A stretch of 64,000 nucleotides of DNA from Streptomyces sp. CB09001 (GCF_003369795.1 NZ_CP026730.1:3897001-3961000); one strand, 5' to 3'; positions 16,953-25,059 are shown, counted from the first letter of the stretch. The notes: generated from the letters alone by a model not told the origin. Numbers and translations: made by a program.

Positions 16953-18227
16953 TCAGACGGCGCCGGTGTCGACCCGGGGTGCGGGGGCGGCGGACGCTTC
17001 CCGGGCCACCGGCGTCTCGTCGGCCGGCAGGCCCCGCATGAGCCCCCAGTACCCGGCCGCGGCCACCGTGCCGACGACGGCGCAGATGCCCCACAGCCAC
17101 TCGGCGCCCCAGTGGTCGATGACGAACCCGGACATCAGCGGGGCGACGAGGGCGGCGACCGCCCAGGACATGGAGTACATGCCCTGGTACCGCCCGCGCC
17201 CGTGCAGGGGCGACAGCCGGACGACCAGCCCGGTCTGGGTCGGCGCGTTGACGACCTCGGCCAGCGTCCACACGCACACGGTCAGGGCGAACACCGCGAC
17301 CGACCCGGCGAAGGCGGTGAGCCCGAACCCGTACCCGGCCAGCAACGCCGAGCCGATGAGCAGCAGCCGTGGATCACGGTGCTGGATGAACCGCGTGACC
17401 GGAATCTGCAGCACGACGATCAGCACACCGTTGACGGCGATCGCCATGCCGAAGTCGGCGGGCGTGAACCCGGCCTCGCCCATGGCCACCGGCAGCCCGA
17501 CGTAGGCCTGCTGAAAGATCAGCGCGATGAGGAAGGACAGCCCGACCACGCTCATGTACCGCCCGTCGCGCAGCACGGTCCCCATGGAGACGGCCGCGTC
17601 CTTGCCCGGGACGTCGGCGCTCTTCTCCTGCTGGGGCCGTGACTCGGGCAGCTTCACGAAGACGAGCACGGCGCACACCAGCGTCATACCGGCCTCGATC
17701 ATGAACCCGGCGAGATAGCTGTACTCGGCGATGAACCCGGCCGCCATGGAGGAGATCGCGAAGCCGAGGTTGATCGCCCAGTAGTTGAGCGAGAACGCCC
17801 GGATACGGTCCTCGGGCCGCACGATGTCCGCCATCATCGCCTGCACCGCCGGCCGGGAGGCGTTGCTCGCCATGCCGACCAGGAAGGCGACGGCGGCGAT
17901 GGCCACCGGGTCCCGCATGAAGCCGAGCAGCGCGACCGACAGCGCGGTCGAGGTCTGCGCGACCAGCAGCGTGGGCCGCCGCCCCAGCCGGTCGGTCATC
18001 ACCCCGGCGCCCAGCGAGGACACGACCCCGCCGAGCCCGTGCAGGGCGGCGACCAGACCGGCGTACGAGGCGGAGTAGCCGCGGTCGATGGTCAGGTACA
18101 GCGCCATGAACGTGGCGACGAAGGCACCGAGCCGGTTGACCAGAGTGCTGGTCCACAGCCACCAGAACTCGCGGGGGAGCCCGGACACGGTCTCGCGTGC
18201 GGCACGTCTGAGTCCGGCGACTGGCAT
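16953..18227 (-). CDS. MFS transporter
   Basis: 424 residues, about 12 hydrophobic segments. The cytoplasmic loop GVMTDRLGRRPTLL after segment 2 is the MFS motif A (GxxxDRxGRR). The rest is typical of drug/efflux members of the family (WTSTLVNRLGAFVATFMALYL, ALIFQQAYVGLPVAMGEAGF). The substrate is unknown. The ATG at 18227 follows GGGGGGACCC; the much longer upstream frame is spurious. It is divergent from gpmA with 175 bases between. Confidence 0.9.
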   Translation of the reverse strand: MPVAGLRRAARETVSGLPREFWWLWTSTLVNRLGAFVATFMALYLTIDRGYSASYAGLVAALHGLGGVVSSLGAGVMTDRLGRRPTLLVAQTSTALSVALLGFMRDPVAIAAVAFLVGMASNASRPAVQAMMADIVRPEDRIRAFSLNYWAINLGFAISSMAAGFIAEYSYLAGFMIEAGMTLVCAVLVFVKLPESRPQQEKSADVPGKDAAVSMGTVLRDGRYMSVVGLSFLIALIFQQAYVGLPVAMGEAGFTPADFGMAIAVNGVLIVVLQIPVTRFIQHRDPRLLLIGSALLAGYGFGLTAFAGSVAVFALTVCVWTLAEVVNAPTQTGLVVRLSPLHGRGRYQGMYSMSWAVAALVAPLMSGFVIDHWGAEWLWGICAVVGTVAAAGYWGLMRGLPADETPVAREASAAPAPRVDTGAV

Positions 18228-18402
18228 GGGTCCCCCCGGGGTGGCTGAGGCTGCGGCTGCATGCGCCTGTAAGCGGCTACGGCAGTGAGCACAACTTACA
18301 AACGCCTCACTCGGGGAAGCCATCCAATTAACACTTCTCGTCAACCGTCCGCCCACCGGGCGCACGCGCCGGGGATCAGGGCCTTGGATTACGCTCGGGA
18401 GC

Positions 18403-19164
18403 ATGGCCGACGCACCGTACAAGCTGATCCTCCTCCGCCACGGCGAGAGCGAGTGGAACGAGAAGAACCTGTTCACCGGCTGGGTGGACGTCAACCTCAC
18501 TCCGAAGGGCGAGAAGGAGGCGACGCGCGGCGGCGAGCTGCTCAAGGACGCCGGCCTGCTGCCCGACGTGGTCCACACGTCCGTCCAGAAGCGCGCGATC
18601 CGCACGGCCCAGCTCGCGCTGGAGGCCGCCGACCGCCACTGGATCCCGGTCCACCGCCACTGGCGCCTCAACGAGCGCCACTACGGCGCCCTCCAGGGCA
18701 AGGACAAGGCGCAGACCCTCGCGGAGTTCGGCGAGGAGCAGTTCATGCTGTGGCGCCGCTCCTACGACACCCCGCCGCCCGCGCTGGACCGCGACGCCGA
18801 GTACTCCCAGTTCTCCGACCCGCGTTACGCGATGCTCCCGCCGGAGCTGCGCCCGCAGACGGAGTGCCTGAAGGACGTCGTGGGGCGGATGCTCCCGTAC
18901 TGGTTCGACGCGATCGTCCCCGACCTCCTCACCGGCCGCACGGTCCTGGTCGCCGCCCACGGCAACTCCCTCCGCGCCCTCGTCAAGCACCTCGACGGCA
19001 TCTCCGACGCCGACATCGCGGGCCTGAACATCCCGACGGGCATCCCGCTGTCCTACGAACTCGACGCCGAGTTCAAGCCCCTGAACCCGCACGGCACGTA
19101 CCTGGACCCGGACGCCGCCGCGGCCGCGATCGAGGCCGTGAAGAACCAGGGCAAGAAGAAGTAA
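18403..19164 (+). CDS. gpmA: 2,3-bisphosphoglycerate-dependent phosphoglycerate mutase
   Basis: 253 residues, the usual length of d[23 protein letters not shown] carries the RHGE catalytic histidine near residue 14, and [19 protein letters not shown] the second histidine. The enzyme interconverts 3- and 2-phosphoglycerate in glycolysis/gluconeogenesis. TACGCT at 18390-18395 sits seven bases before ATG, suggesting a leaderless transcript; GGGAG right before ATG is too close to be a normal ribosome site. A strong hairpin follows the stop. This is the last core gene before the accessory island. Confidence 0.97.
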   Translation: MADAPYKLILLRHGESEWNEKNLFTGWVDVNLTPKGEKEATRGGELLKDAGLLPDVVHTSVQKRAIRTAQLALEAADRHWIPVHRHWRLNERHYGALQGKDKAQTLAEFGEEQFMLWRRSYDTPPPALDRDAEYSQFSDPRYAMLPPELRPQTECLKDVVGRMLPYWFDAIVPDLLTGRTVLVAAHGNSLRALVKHLDGISDADIAGLNIPTGIPLSYELDAEFKPLNPHGTYLDPDAAAAAIEAVKNQGKKK

Positions 19165-19175
19165 TCTTCGATTCC

Positions 19176-19216
19176 CAGGCCCCCTACCTGCGGCTTTCTC
19201 GCGGGTAGGGGGCCTG
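19176..19216 (+). terminator. gpmA terminator
   Basis: Perfect 13-pair stem CAGGCCCCCTACC / GGTAGGGGGCCTG around a 15-base loop, starting 11 bases after the gpmA stop. Confidence 0.85.
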
Positions 19217-19225
19217 CTGCCGTGC

Positions 19226-19246
19226 CCGGGCCGTCTCTGGGCCGTC
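19226..19246 (+). repeat. Direct repeat, copy 1: GGGCCGTC-TCT-GGGCCGTC
   Basis: A 21-base segment that is itself two GGGCCGTC blocks. It recurs with one change at 22757-22777 and in degenerate form at 27916-27936. Such repeats near integrase genes of actinomycete elements may be integrase arm sites or element junctions; that role is inferred. Confidence 0.6.
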
Positions 19247-19430
19247 AGGCGTGGGTGGTGCGGCGCGTCAGTCGGACACGCACCCGGAACGCGACCAGGA
19301 AGCCCGTGGCCCAAGCGACGGTCTCCGGTACGGGTGCCCAGAGGGGCAGCGAGGCCACGAGACCACCGAGCAGCGGCAGCGAGGCCGGGTTCGGGGCGAT
19401 GGTGATGGTGAGAAGCGGACGTGCGAGCAT
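19245..19430 (-). CDS. Small hydrophobic hypothetical protein
   Basis: 61 residues from ATG 19430, with GGGAGC nine bases upstream. The middle (LPLLGGLVASLPLWAPVPETVAWATGFLVAF) is hydrophobic and could span the membrane once, and the end is Arg-rich (RVRVRLTRRTTHA). I do not recognise a family. It lies between the gpmA terminator and the integrase, with a strong hairpin in its leader, so it probably belongs to the integrated element. Coding status is uncertain because of its size. Confidence 0.4.
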   Translation of the reverse strand: MLARPLLTITIAPNPASLPLLGGLVASLPLWAPVPETVAWATGFLVAFRVRVRLTRRTTHA

Positions 19431-19471
19431 GGCTGCTCCCGTTGTGTGCTGGCGAAAAGCATCGATGGGAT

Positions 19472-19500
19472 GGGCCGCTCCCCTGGCACGGGAGCGGCCC
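19472..19500. terminator. Stem-loop in the leader of the small hydrophobic ORF
   Basis: GGGCCGCTCCC and its exact complement form an 11-pair stem with a 7-base loop. It could stop or attenuate transcription on either strand; no T tract follows. Confidence 0.5.
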
Positions 19501-19689
19501 TCGAAATGCATGCGCACTTTATTGAGAGAAACATCCTCGGCGCAAATCGCCTTTTGAGAGCGGCGCGGAACCGTAAATTCCCCTCAGGGGTGCGTGGGCT
19601 TCCCCCGGAAGTGCCGTACATGTGTCGGTCGATGCGGGCAAGGTGTCCCGCGGCAGTGGAGGCAGCGCGCACCCTGCTTCCCTGAAAAG

Positions 19690-19752
19690 AGGGCCTTCTG
19701 TCGGGCTATGCTTGACCGCGTCGCGGTCAAGCATAGCCCGACAGAAGGCCCT
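19690..19752. repeat. 63-base near-perfect palindrome (31-base arms, one-base centre)
   Basis: Left arm 19690-19720 (begins AGGGCCTTCTGTCGGGCTAT, ends TTGACCGCG) is exactly complementary to 19722-19752 around a single T at 19721. It would form a cruciform in DNA or a very stable RNA hairpin. It is positioned between the core gene gpmA and the integrase, so it may be a two-way terminator, a recombination site, or an inverted duplication. Confidence 0.95.
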
Positions 19753-19860
19753 TGATGCCTCATCAGCCGCATCTCTTGCGTGTCGCAGTCCCGGTGAGGG
19801 GCCGGGGGTGCATGAGAGGCGCCCAAGTCCCGGTACTTTGAGTCCGCTAACTATTACTTC

Positions 19861-19990
19861 GATCTAATGCGTCATCTAATGGTGAAGCTAATCAGCGCCA
19901 CTATTCGGCCTTCTTATTTAGTATGTCGGCCTGCGTTTAACTACCGCTTCTGTGTCTACGGCGTAGGTTGCTGCCGGACTCTTATTTAGT
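19861..19990. repeat. AT-rich repeats beside the integrase 3' end
   Basis: This stretch is far lower in GC than its surroundings. It holds ATCTAATG twice (19862 and 19874) and TCTTATTTAGT twice (19912-19922 and 19980-19990; the second overlaps the integrase stop). Paired short repeats next to a tyrosine integrase gene are typical of attachment-site arms; binding is inferred. Confidence 0.55.
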
Positions 19991-20905
19991 GCGCTTCCTT
20001 GCGAACGCTGTAGCTACGGCTTCCGGGGTCCGCTCCTGGCTCGACGGCATCAGGTGCGCGTACACACGGAGTGTCAGGCCTGGGTCCGAGTGGCCGAGGT
20101 ACTCGGCGAGGGCCTTGATGTTCTCGCCCGCGTCCAGGAGCACCGAGGCGTAGAAGTGGCGGAGCGCGTGCATGCCGTTCTCGCGGGACTCGGCGTACGG
20201 CCGGCCGCGCTCGGGCACGGGGATGACGCCGGCCGTAGCCAGCGCCGGCTTCCACGCTTCCTCGTTGAGCGACGTACGCCAAACGTGCCTGCCGCGCGGC
20301 CCGGTGAAGATGAGCCGCTTGGTCACCGGAGGCCCGTCGGCCACCTTCCACGGCAAGGTGATCTCGACCGGCGGGAACCGCTTCATGTGCGCCCGGAGCG
20401 CATCAGCGACAGGGCCAGGAATCGGCACGTCCCGTAGCTTGCCGCCCTTCGGTGGCGCGAACACGGCCGTGCCGCGGCTCAGCTTCAGTTGCTGGACCAC
20501 GTGGAGCGTGTCCGAGTCGAAATCGATGGCGTCGACAGCCACGCCCAGAATCTCGCCCCGGCGGAGCCTGCAACCGCCGCCCAGATCGACCATGGCTTGG
20601 TAGCGCTCGGGCATGGCGGCCCAGACGGCGAAGACCCGCTCGGGCGACCAGGGCACGACGCGCTTGTTGTCGACGGTCGGTGGTCGGACGGACCCGGCGG
20701 CACACGGGTTGCGGGGAAGATGACCGTCATCCACGGCCGCGCTGAGCGCCGCGCGCACGTTGGAGTAGATCGTCCGGGCGTACGACCCCCGGACACCGTT
20801 CTCCTGCAACTGCCGTATCCAGTCCCGGATGTGCGCCGGCTGGAAGGAGCCGAGCGGACGCGAGCCGAGGTAGGGGAAGGTGTGCAGCCGTAGTTGCGAT
20901 TCCAT
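19982..20905 (-). CDS. int: Tyrosine recombinase (element integrase), N-terminally truncated
   Basis: 307 residues from ATG 20905. The catalytic domain is complete: Arg115 (RRGEIL), His246 and Arg249 (HALRHFYAS), His272 (YLGHSDPG) and nucleophile Tyr282 (VYAHL). The core-binding region is present from ESQLRLHTFPYLGSRPLG. The arm-binding N-terminus of about 60-80 residues is missing. That sequence is partly found upstream in the same frame (DPRAARIAFQQYTERWVAT), cut off by a TAG at 20935-20933. So the original frame was interrupted and this product can only start internally. It may still be translated but is unlikely to be fully active. Confidence 0.85.
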   Translation of the reverse strand: MESQLRLHTFPYLGSRPLGSFQPAHIRDWIRQLQENGVRGSYARTIYSNVRAALSAAVDDGHLPRNPCAAGSVRPPTVDNKRVVPWSPERVFAVWAAMPERYQAMVDLGGGCRLRRGEILGVAVDAIDFDSDTLHVVQQLKLSRGTAVFAPPKGGKLRDVPIPGPVADALRAHMKRFPPVEITLPWKVADGPPVTKRLIFTGPRGRHVWRTSLNEEAWKPALATAGVIPVPERGRPYAESRENGMHALRHFYASVLLDAGENIKALAEYLGHSDPGLTLRVYAHLMPSSQERTPEAVATAFARKRTK

Positions 20906-20932
20906 CGAGGCTTGGGTGTTCGGGTCGGCGCC

Positions 20933-21724
20933 CTACGTGGCGACCCAGCGTTCGGTGTACTGCTGGAAGGCGATCCGAGCGGCGCGTGGGTCGGTGTACT
21001 GCCCCTCTGGACCCTCAACGCGAGCAACGCCGGCAGCGACCTGGATGGCGTCGGTCAGCAGCTCGGCCGTGGCCCAGGCCGGAGGCGGCGATTCGCCACC
21101 TTCGGGGCCGTCGATGCGGATGACGGCATGGAAGTGGACAGCCCCGCGCTTCTGGTACTCGGCCACTTTCGCGAAGGAGACCCGGGCGTGGTCCCGGAAG
21201 GCTCGTTGGGTGAGGCCGGCGCGCTTGGCGACCTCTCGGCGGAGGTAGATCGAGAAGCGTCGCCAGAGGGCACCAGCGTGCGCGTTCCACAGCACGGTCG
21301 CTTCGTAGTCGTAGGTGTTGGCGTCGAGGGGTGTGCCCAGGACCGGGGCGTCTTCGTCATGCCGGACGCCGCAGCGGCAGCGCCGACTGCCCGACGGGCG
21401 GTTGTGGACCGGGCCGAAGCTGGGCGCGGTGAAGGTGGCGAAGCCGCGCGGATGCGTTACGACCTGTTGAGGTGTGCCCTTGCCGGCGCGGAGTCCGGCG
21501 GTGATCAGGTGGAAGGTGTCGCGACGGTACGTCTCGGCGCAGGCCGCGCACCGGGTCGCACGACGGTTGTTGCAGCGGACGAGGCAAGTCTTGTCTTCTT
21601 GCCCTGGGTCTTGCCGGGCATCTTGGTGAGCTGGGTTTTGCTGGTCAAGGGCGGTGGGCTCGTGCGTGACGCTGGGAGCCTTGGATGCAGTCCACCTGGT
21701 GCTCAGCCGACGACAGCCCGCCAC
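20933..21724 (-). pseudogene. RepSA-like replication initiator fragment fused to integrase N-terminus, ending in an in-frame amber
   Basis: From about residue 48 the sequence is a plasmid/AICE replication initiator (RCNNRRATRCAACAETYRRDTFHL, TLTAPSFGPVH-type TFTAPSFGPVHNRP, WNAHAGALWRRF, RVSFAKVAEYQKRGAVHFHAV). The metal/catalytic-type HFHAV motif is kept. After ATAELLTDAIQVAAG it switches to integrase-type sequence (GQYTDPRAARIAFQQYTERW) and stops at TAG 20935-20933; the next codons continue the integrase in the same frame. The first 47 residues do not resemble Rep; another frame there reads MPGKTQGKKTR, suggesting a second deletion or frameshift near 21590-21620. This is a deletion fusion, not a working initiator. 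Confidence 0.75.
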
Positions 21725-21734
21725 GACGGCGGGT
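21702..21734 (+). repeat. 33-base inverted repeat, copy A
   Basis: Begins CTCAGCCGACGACAG and ends CACGACGGCGGGT; 31 of 33 bases match the complement of 22673-22705. The two copies face each other across the ORF at 21878-22294. Weaker similarity extends about 25 bases further upstream of the arm. Confidence 0.85.
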
Positions 21735-21877
21735 TGGCTGACCCGGTGCCGGCCGATCGTGGACTATGCGTGGACTCGTCCCGCCTGGTCTGCCCCGTGC
21801 ATGGCTGTGACCTGCTGTATCACACAGGCCCCGAGCGGCCTCCGGAGCCGTGTGCATGCACGGAGGCCAAGGCCGGG

Positions 21878-22294
21878 CTAGGTCAGAAGCCGCCACTGGT
21901 CCCGCCAAGCGGTGACGTCCTCGGGCTTTATGACGGTGTTCCTCGAATCGGGGTTTCGAGGGCGCACACCTCCCACTTGCTCCAGAAACCGCTTGTGACG
22001 GGCGTGTACTTCAGCGCGCAGCGTGGCGCCGTCAGCGACGTAGAAGTCATGACCGTCCGCTGTGATGTGAACCAGGATGACTCGGCTACAGGTCAGAGCT
22101 GTGAACTTCTCGATGTCCGCAATCATCCAAGCGCCCTTGGTGGCAACCATCACTTGTGCGGTGTGCTCGCCAATCTCGACGTAGGTCTGAGCGCCCTTCA
22201 GCTTGGCCGGCAGCCCTCGCAAGAGCGCCTCGGCGACAGCGAGATGACGCCCCGCCTGGTGGGTTTGCGCATGAGTGCGTGTGGCCATTGGCAT
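21878..22294 (-). CDS. Hypothetical protein of integrated elements, possible degenerate PD-(D/E)XK fold
   Basis: About 138 residues from ATG 22294 (MPMATRTHAQTHQAG); ATG 22288 or 22306 are alternatives and none has a strong ribosome site. I know no function. The pattern HLAVAEALLRGL, AQTYVEIGEHTAQVMVATKGAW, ADIEKFTALTCSRVILVHI and GHDFYV resembles small PD-(D/E)XK nucleases of the resolvase type, but Val replaces the Lys expected in the QVK motif, so any such relation is weak inference. It lies between the Rep fragment and the regulator and between two copies of a 33-base inverted repeat. Confidence 0.6.
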   Translation of the reverse strand: MPMATRTHAQTHQAGRHLAVAEALLRGLPAKLKGAQTYVEIGEHTAQVMVATKGAWMIADIEKFTALTCSRVILVHITADGHDFYVADGATLRAEVHARHKRFLEQVGGVRPRNPDSRNTVIKPEDVTAWRDQWRLLT

Positions 22295-22672
22295 GGCGAA
22301 CAGCATGCCCCACGGTGCGACTGGAGAGAAGCTGACGTCGCACCCTGAACACAAGGCCCTGCGCCGTCTTCTGACCTTGAGTAGAGGCAGCCCGTAGCTG
22401 AACAAGGTCGGGCGTGCCGGATGCGTGCCAGATCCAGTGGGGAACCACGGGGAACAGCGGGGACGGGTCCCGGGGTCGGCCAGGCTCCAACACCACTTCG
22501 TCGCAGGTCAGCGCACCGACCGCCGCCAGAAGACCCAAGCTTCCCAAGCTGAGGGCTCCGACATCGTCGTCACGGGCCGGCCATCGCGGCACGCTCTGGT
22601 AGACAGCACCGGCAGCGCGGCGGAGGCCGGTGGGGGTACAACGAGGCATACGCGTGCGTGGCCGGTCGGCGC

Positions 22673-22705
22673 ACCCGCCGTCGTGGCTGACTGTCGTCGG
22701 CTGAG
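22673..22705 (-). repeat. 33-base inverted repeat, copy B
   Basis: Complement of copy A at 21702-21734 with two mismatches. Together they bracket about 940 bases including the unknown ORF. Confidence 0.85.
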
Positions 22706-22756
22706 GCTCAGACGGGTCGCATCGAAGGTGCCAGCCGTCAGCCGAGTGCGCCAAGG

Positions 22757-22777
22757 CCGGGCCGTCTCCGGGCCGTC
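22757..22777 (+). repeat. Direct repeat, copy 2: GGGCCGTC-TCC-GGGCCGTC
   Basis: 20 of 21 bases match 19226-19246, in the same orientation, 3.5 kb apart. The two enclose the integrase-rep segment. The following bases (GTGGCCAACGATGACCAACG, 22794-22813) contain a further short repeat, CCAACGA. Confidence 0.7.
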
Positions 22778-22895
22778 CGAGGTCGCTCGACAGTGGCCAA
22801 CGATGACCAACGACGACCACCAGGCGCACGAGCCCACCACCCCTGAGCAGCAAAAACGCAGGCCACCGAAATCCCCGGCAAGACCCCCTGTGGCC

Positions 22896-22910
22896 TAAGG
22901 TGTCTAGAGA
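22896..22910 (+). promoter_or_regulatory. Candidate -10 and GntR operator
   Basis: TAAGGT at 22896-22901 could be a -10 box; it overlaps TGTCTAGAGA (22901-22910), centred on TCTAGA and close to the GTCTAGAC-type sites used by HutC-subfamily GntR proteins. It sits between promoter and ribosome site of the GntR gene, where autorepression would act. Confidence 0.45.
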
Positions 22911-22929
22911 AGGAGAGGAGGCCCACGGG

Positions 22930-23688
22930 ATGGCCAACACCGCAGACGACCGACGCCCCAAGTACCAGCGGATCGCGGACACGCTGCGCGAAGCGATCCG
23001 GTCGGGCGAGTACGGTCCCGGTGATCGACTCCCGGGGGAGAACGACCTCATGGCCACGCACGGCGTGGCCCGCATGACGGCCCGCCAGGCCTTGAGCGTC
23101 CTCCGGGACGAAGGCGTCGCCGAGGCCCGCAAGGGCGCCGGAGTGTTCGTCCGGGAGTTCCGTCCGCTTCGACGCCGCGGCATCCAGCGTCTGGCCCGGC
23201 AGCAATGGGGCAACGGCAGGTCCATCTGGTCGGCCGACATCGAGAACCGCTCACTCGACGTGGACCAGGTCACGGTGTCCGAGGAGGCGGCGCCTGACGA
23301 CGTTGCCGCGGTCCTGGACCTGGCCGGCGGGGAGACGGTGTGCGTGCGGCGTCGGCGCTTCGTGCTGGACGGCAAGCCGGTCCTGCTCGCGACGAGCTAC
23401 CTGCCCGCCGCCCTGGTCGCCGGGTCCGCGATCACTCAGGAGGACACCGGGAAGGGCGGGACGTACGCCCGGCTCGCCGAACTCGGCCACGCGCCGGTGC
23501 ACTTCCGTGAGGAGATCCGCTCACGCATGCCGTCGAAGGCCGAGGCGAGCCAGTTGAGCATGGCGGCGGGCACCCCGGTCATCCTCATCTGCCGCACCGC
23601 ATTCACGGACGAGGGTCGCGCCGTCGAGATCAACGAAATGAAGCTGGACGCCGCTTCGTACGTCTTGGAGTACGACTTCGACGCGTAA
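22930..23688 (+). CDS. GntR/HutC-family regulator (KorSA-like)
   Basis: 252 residues from ATG 22930, after GGAGAGGAGG. The winged helix (YQRIADTLREAIRSGEYGPG, LPGENDLMATHGVARMTARQAL, LRDEGVAEARKGAGVFVREF) covers residues 1-78; the C-terminal UTRA-type domain (VCVRRRRFVLDGKPVLLATSYLP, EEIRSRMPSKAEASQL, VILICRTAFTDEGRAVEINEM) follows. In pSAM2-like elements such a protein (KorSA) represses the activator pra and so excision and transfer. It is the best-preserved gene of the remnant. The GTG at 22900 is upstream of the ribosome site and is rejected. Confidence 0.88.
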   Translation: MANTADDRRPKYQRIADTLREAIRSGEYGPGDRLPGENDLMATHGVARMTARQALSVLRDEGVAEARKGAGVFVREFRPLRRRGIQRLARQQWGNGRSIWSADIENRSLDVDQVTVSEEAAPDDVAAVLDLAGGETVCVRRRRFVLDGKPVLLATSYLPAALVAGSAITQEDTGKGGTYARLAELGHAPVHFREEIRSRMPSKAEASQLSMAAGTPVILICRTAFTDEGRAVEINEMKLDAASYVLEYDFDA

Positions 23689-23750
23689 GACGGGCGGTCT
23701 TGTCCCACGCCACGGCCCGCGTTACGACCCTGCCGGGGGCAGGCTCGGTC

Positions 23751-23960
23751 TCACGAGTAGAAGCCGGCCCCGTACTCGTCACGGCCGCAGACGAAGTCGC
23801 CTGGGCGCTCCGCCCTCAGGACCTCGTACCTGGCAACAAAGACGTCCAGGGCCTCATGGACAGAGCAGTCCAGATGGTCACGGAGGGTCTTGACGCCCCG
23901 AATGATCTGGTTGCTGATGATCTGCTCGTCGGCAACGTCGACTGTTGCGCCATCGGTCAT
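23751..23960 (-). CDS. Small hypothetical protein
   Basis: 69 residues from ATG 23960 (MTDGATVDVADEQIISNQII). The sequence is mostly helical and acidic (LRDHLDCSVHEALDVFVARYEVLRAERPGDFVC) and has normal codon use. The frame is open further upstream and that part contains PVCHPSD, so a longer version ending at 24059 is possible. No family or ribosome site is recognised. It lies between the element regulator and the MOSC gene; the MOSC stop is 78 bases away. Confidence 0.45.
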   Translation of the reverse strand: MTDGATVDVADEQIISNQIIRGVKTLRDHLDCSVHEALDVFVARYEVLRAERPGDFVCGRDEYGAGFYS

Positions 23961-24037
23961 GACCGCGATCGAATCCGATGGGTGGCACACCGGGCAACAG
24001 AGTTGCCTGGCGCCGGGTGCGGCCGGGCCGGGAGTTC

Positions 24038-24901
24038 CTACAGTTCGGCGTCGCCCCACTCCTGGATGACAACCTCGTCGCCGACCGACAGCTTCCCCGG
24101 CGTGATCACGGAGAACTTCGCGCCGAACACCACGCCGCCGCTTGCCGCCCTCCGGTAGGTCGCGAGGGTGCGCAGTGGCTCCGGACCCCGCCTTGCTCCG
24201 GCCTCCTGCTCAACCAGGGTGACGGCACAGCGCACCGCGAGCTTGGCATAGCCCAACTCGGCACCGCCGATGGAGATGCGGCGCGCGCGATCCTCGGCGT
24301 GCGGTAGGGCTGCCCAGTCGCTGTCGACGACGATGTTCGGGCGGAAGCGGTTCATCGGCAGGGCCGGGGCGCCGCGTTCGGCCAGCCGCTGGTTGAGGAG
24401 GGCGAGGGAGGCGCGGGACAGCAAGTGCACCGCACTGCTGTCGGCGTAGCCGGACGGGCCAGGGGTCAGGCCGTCGGTGATGCGGTCGTGCTCCGGCGGG
24501 ACGCGGACCAGACGGCTGGGGGTGCCGAGGAACTCCGACAGCCAGGCGGCGGCTTCGTCGCCCTGGTCGATCCCCTGGAAGGCGGTGCCGAACAGGTCGA
24601 CGTCGCGGCGCGGCGCGGATGTCGTCACGTCGAGGCACAGCGTGCCGAAGCGGCCCGTGCCGTCGGCACCGTCCGCACCGCCGGCCGCGTCAAGCGTGAG
24701 CCGAGTGCCGTCGGTGCTGATGGCAGGCCGGATCAGGGCGAGGCTGGGGTGCCGGCGTTGCGTGCGGAAGATTCCGTCCTCGCTGATGACCATGAAGCTG
24801 CGGTCGTGGGCGAGGCCCGCCGGAGTCAGGAGCGCATCGCTCGTCGACGTGCCTGCACACCCCTTGACGGGATAGCAGATCAGATCCACGACGTTGGCCA
24901 T
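24038..24901 (-). CDS. MOSC-domain protein
   Basis: 287 residues. The N-terminal beta-barrel domain (VVDLICYPVKGCAGTSTSDA, GLAHDRSFMVISEDG, TQRRHPSLALIRP) and the MOSC domain (MNRFRPNIVVDSD, LGYAKLAVRCAVTLVEQEAG, LATYRRAASGGVVFGAKFSV, GDEVVI) are those of YcbX/mARC-type proteins. The Cys in VRCAVTLV is the position that binds the molybdenum cofactor in mARC enzymes. A redox role on N-hydroxylated substrates or sulfur transfer is inferred from the family. ATG 24901 follows GAAGGGACG. Confidence 0.88.
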   Translation of the reverse strand: MANVVDLICYPVKGCAGTSTSDALLTPAGLAHDRSFMVISEDGIFRTQRRHPSLALIRPAISTDGTRLTLDAAGGADGADGTGRFGTLCLDVTTSAPRRDVDLFGTAFQGIDQGDEAAAWLSEFLGTPSRLVRVPPEHDRITDGLTPGPSGYADSSAVHLLSRASLALLNQRLAERGAPALPMNRFRPNIVVDSDWAALPHAEDRARRISIGGAELGYAKLAVRCAVTLVEQEAGARRGPEPLRTLATYRRAASGGVVFGAKFSVITPGKLSVGDEVVIQEWGDAEL

Positions 24902-25059
24902 GCGGCGTCCCTTCGGTCCGCGATCACAGTAGAACGTACGTCGCTGTCGCGGAGCGCCTCCGGACGGCAGAAGCGCAGGTAACGCTCCAGATGCGGAGGG
25001 TAGCCGTGTGTGATTCGCTGGTATGCGCAACTGCCGCTCACGAAGCGAGGACGGATCAC

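Larger units (their letters stand above)
22295..22929. other. Gene-free stretch before the GntR gene with repeats and promoter
   Basis: No convincing gene. It holds inverted repeat copy B (22673-22705), direct repeat copy 2 (22757-22777) and the GntR promoter region near 22896. Open frames on both strands here are Arg-rich shadows. Part of the lost tra/spd region of the element may have lain here. Confidence 0.6.
19753..23688. mobile_element. Degenerate actinomycete integrative element (AICE) remnant
   Basis: Contains, in order, AT-rich repeats, a tyrosine integrase, a RepSA-like initiator fragment fused to integrase sequence, an unknown element-type ORF, and a KorSA-like GntR regulator. This matches the pSAM2/SLP1 type of element (int, rep, kor) without tra and spd genes. 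Limits are approximate: the left limit is set after the palindrome, the right limit at the GntR stop. No tRNA or duplicated tRNA end was found at either side. Deleted and fused genes show that it is probably no longer self-mobile. Confidence 0.65.

Noticed and set aside
19753..19980. tRNA gene or tRNA 3' end as attachment site
   Set aside because: No T-arm GGTTCGAATCC-type sequence or acceptor stem was found near either side of the element.
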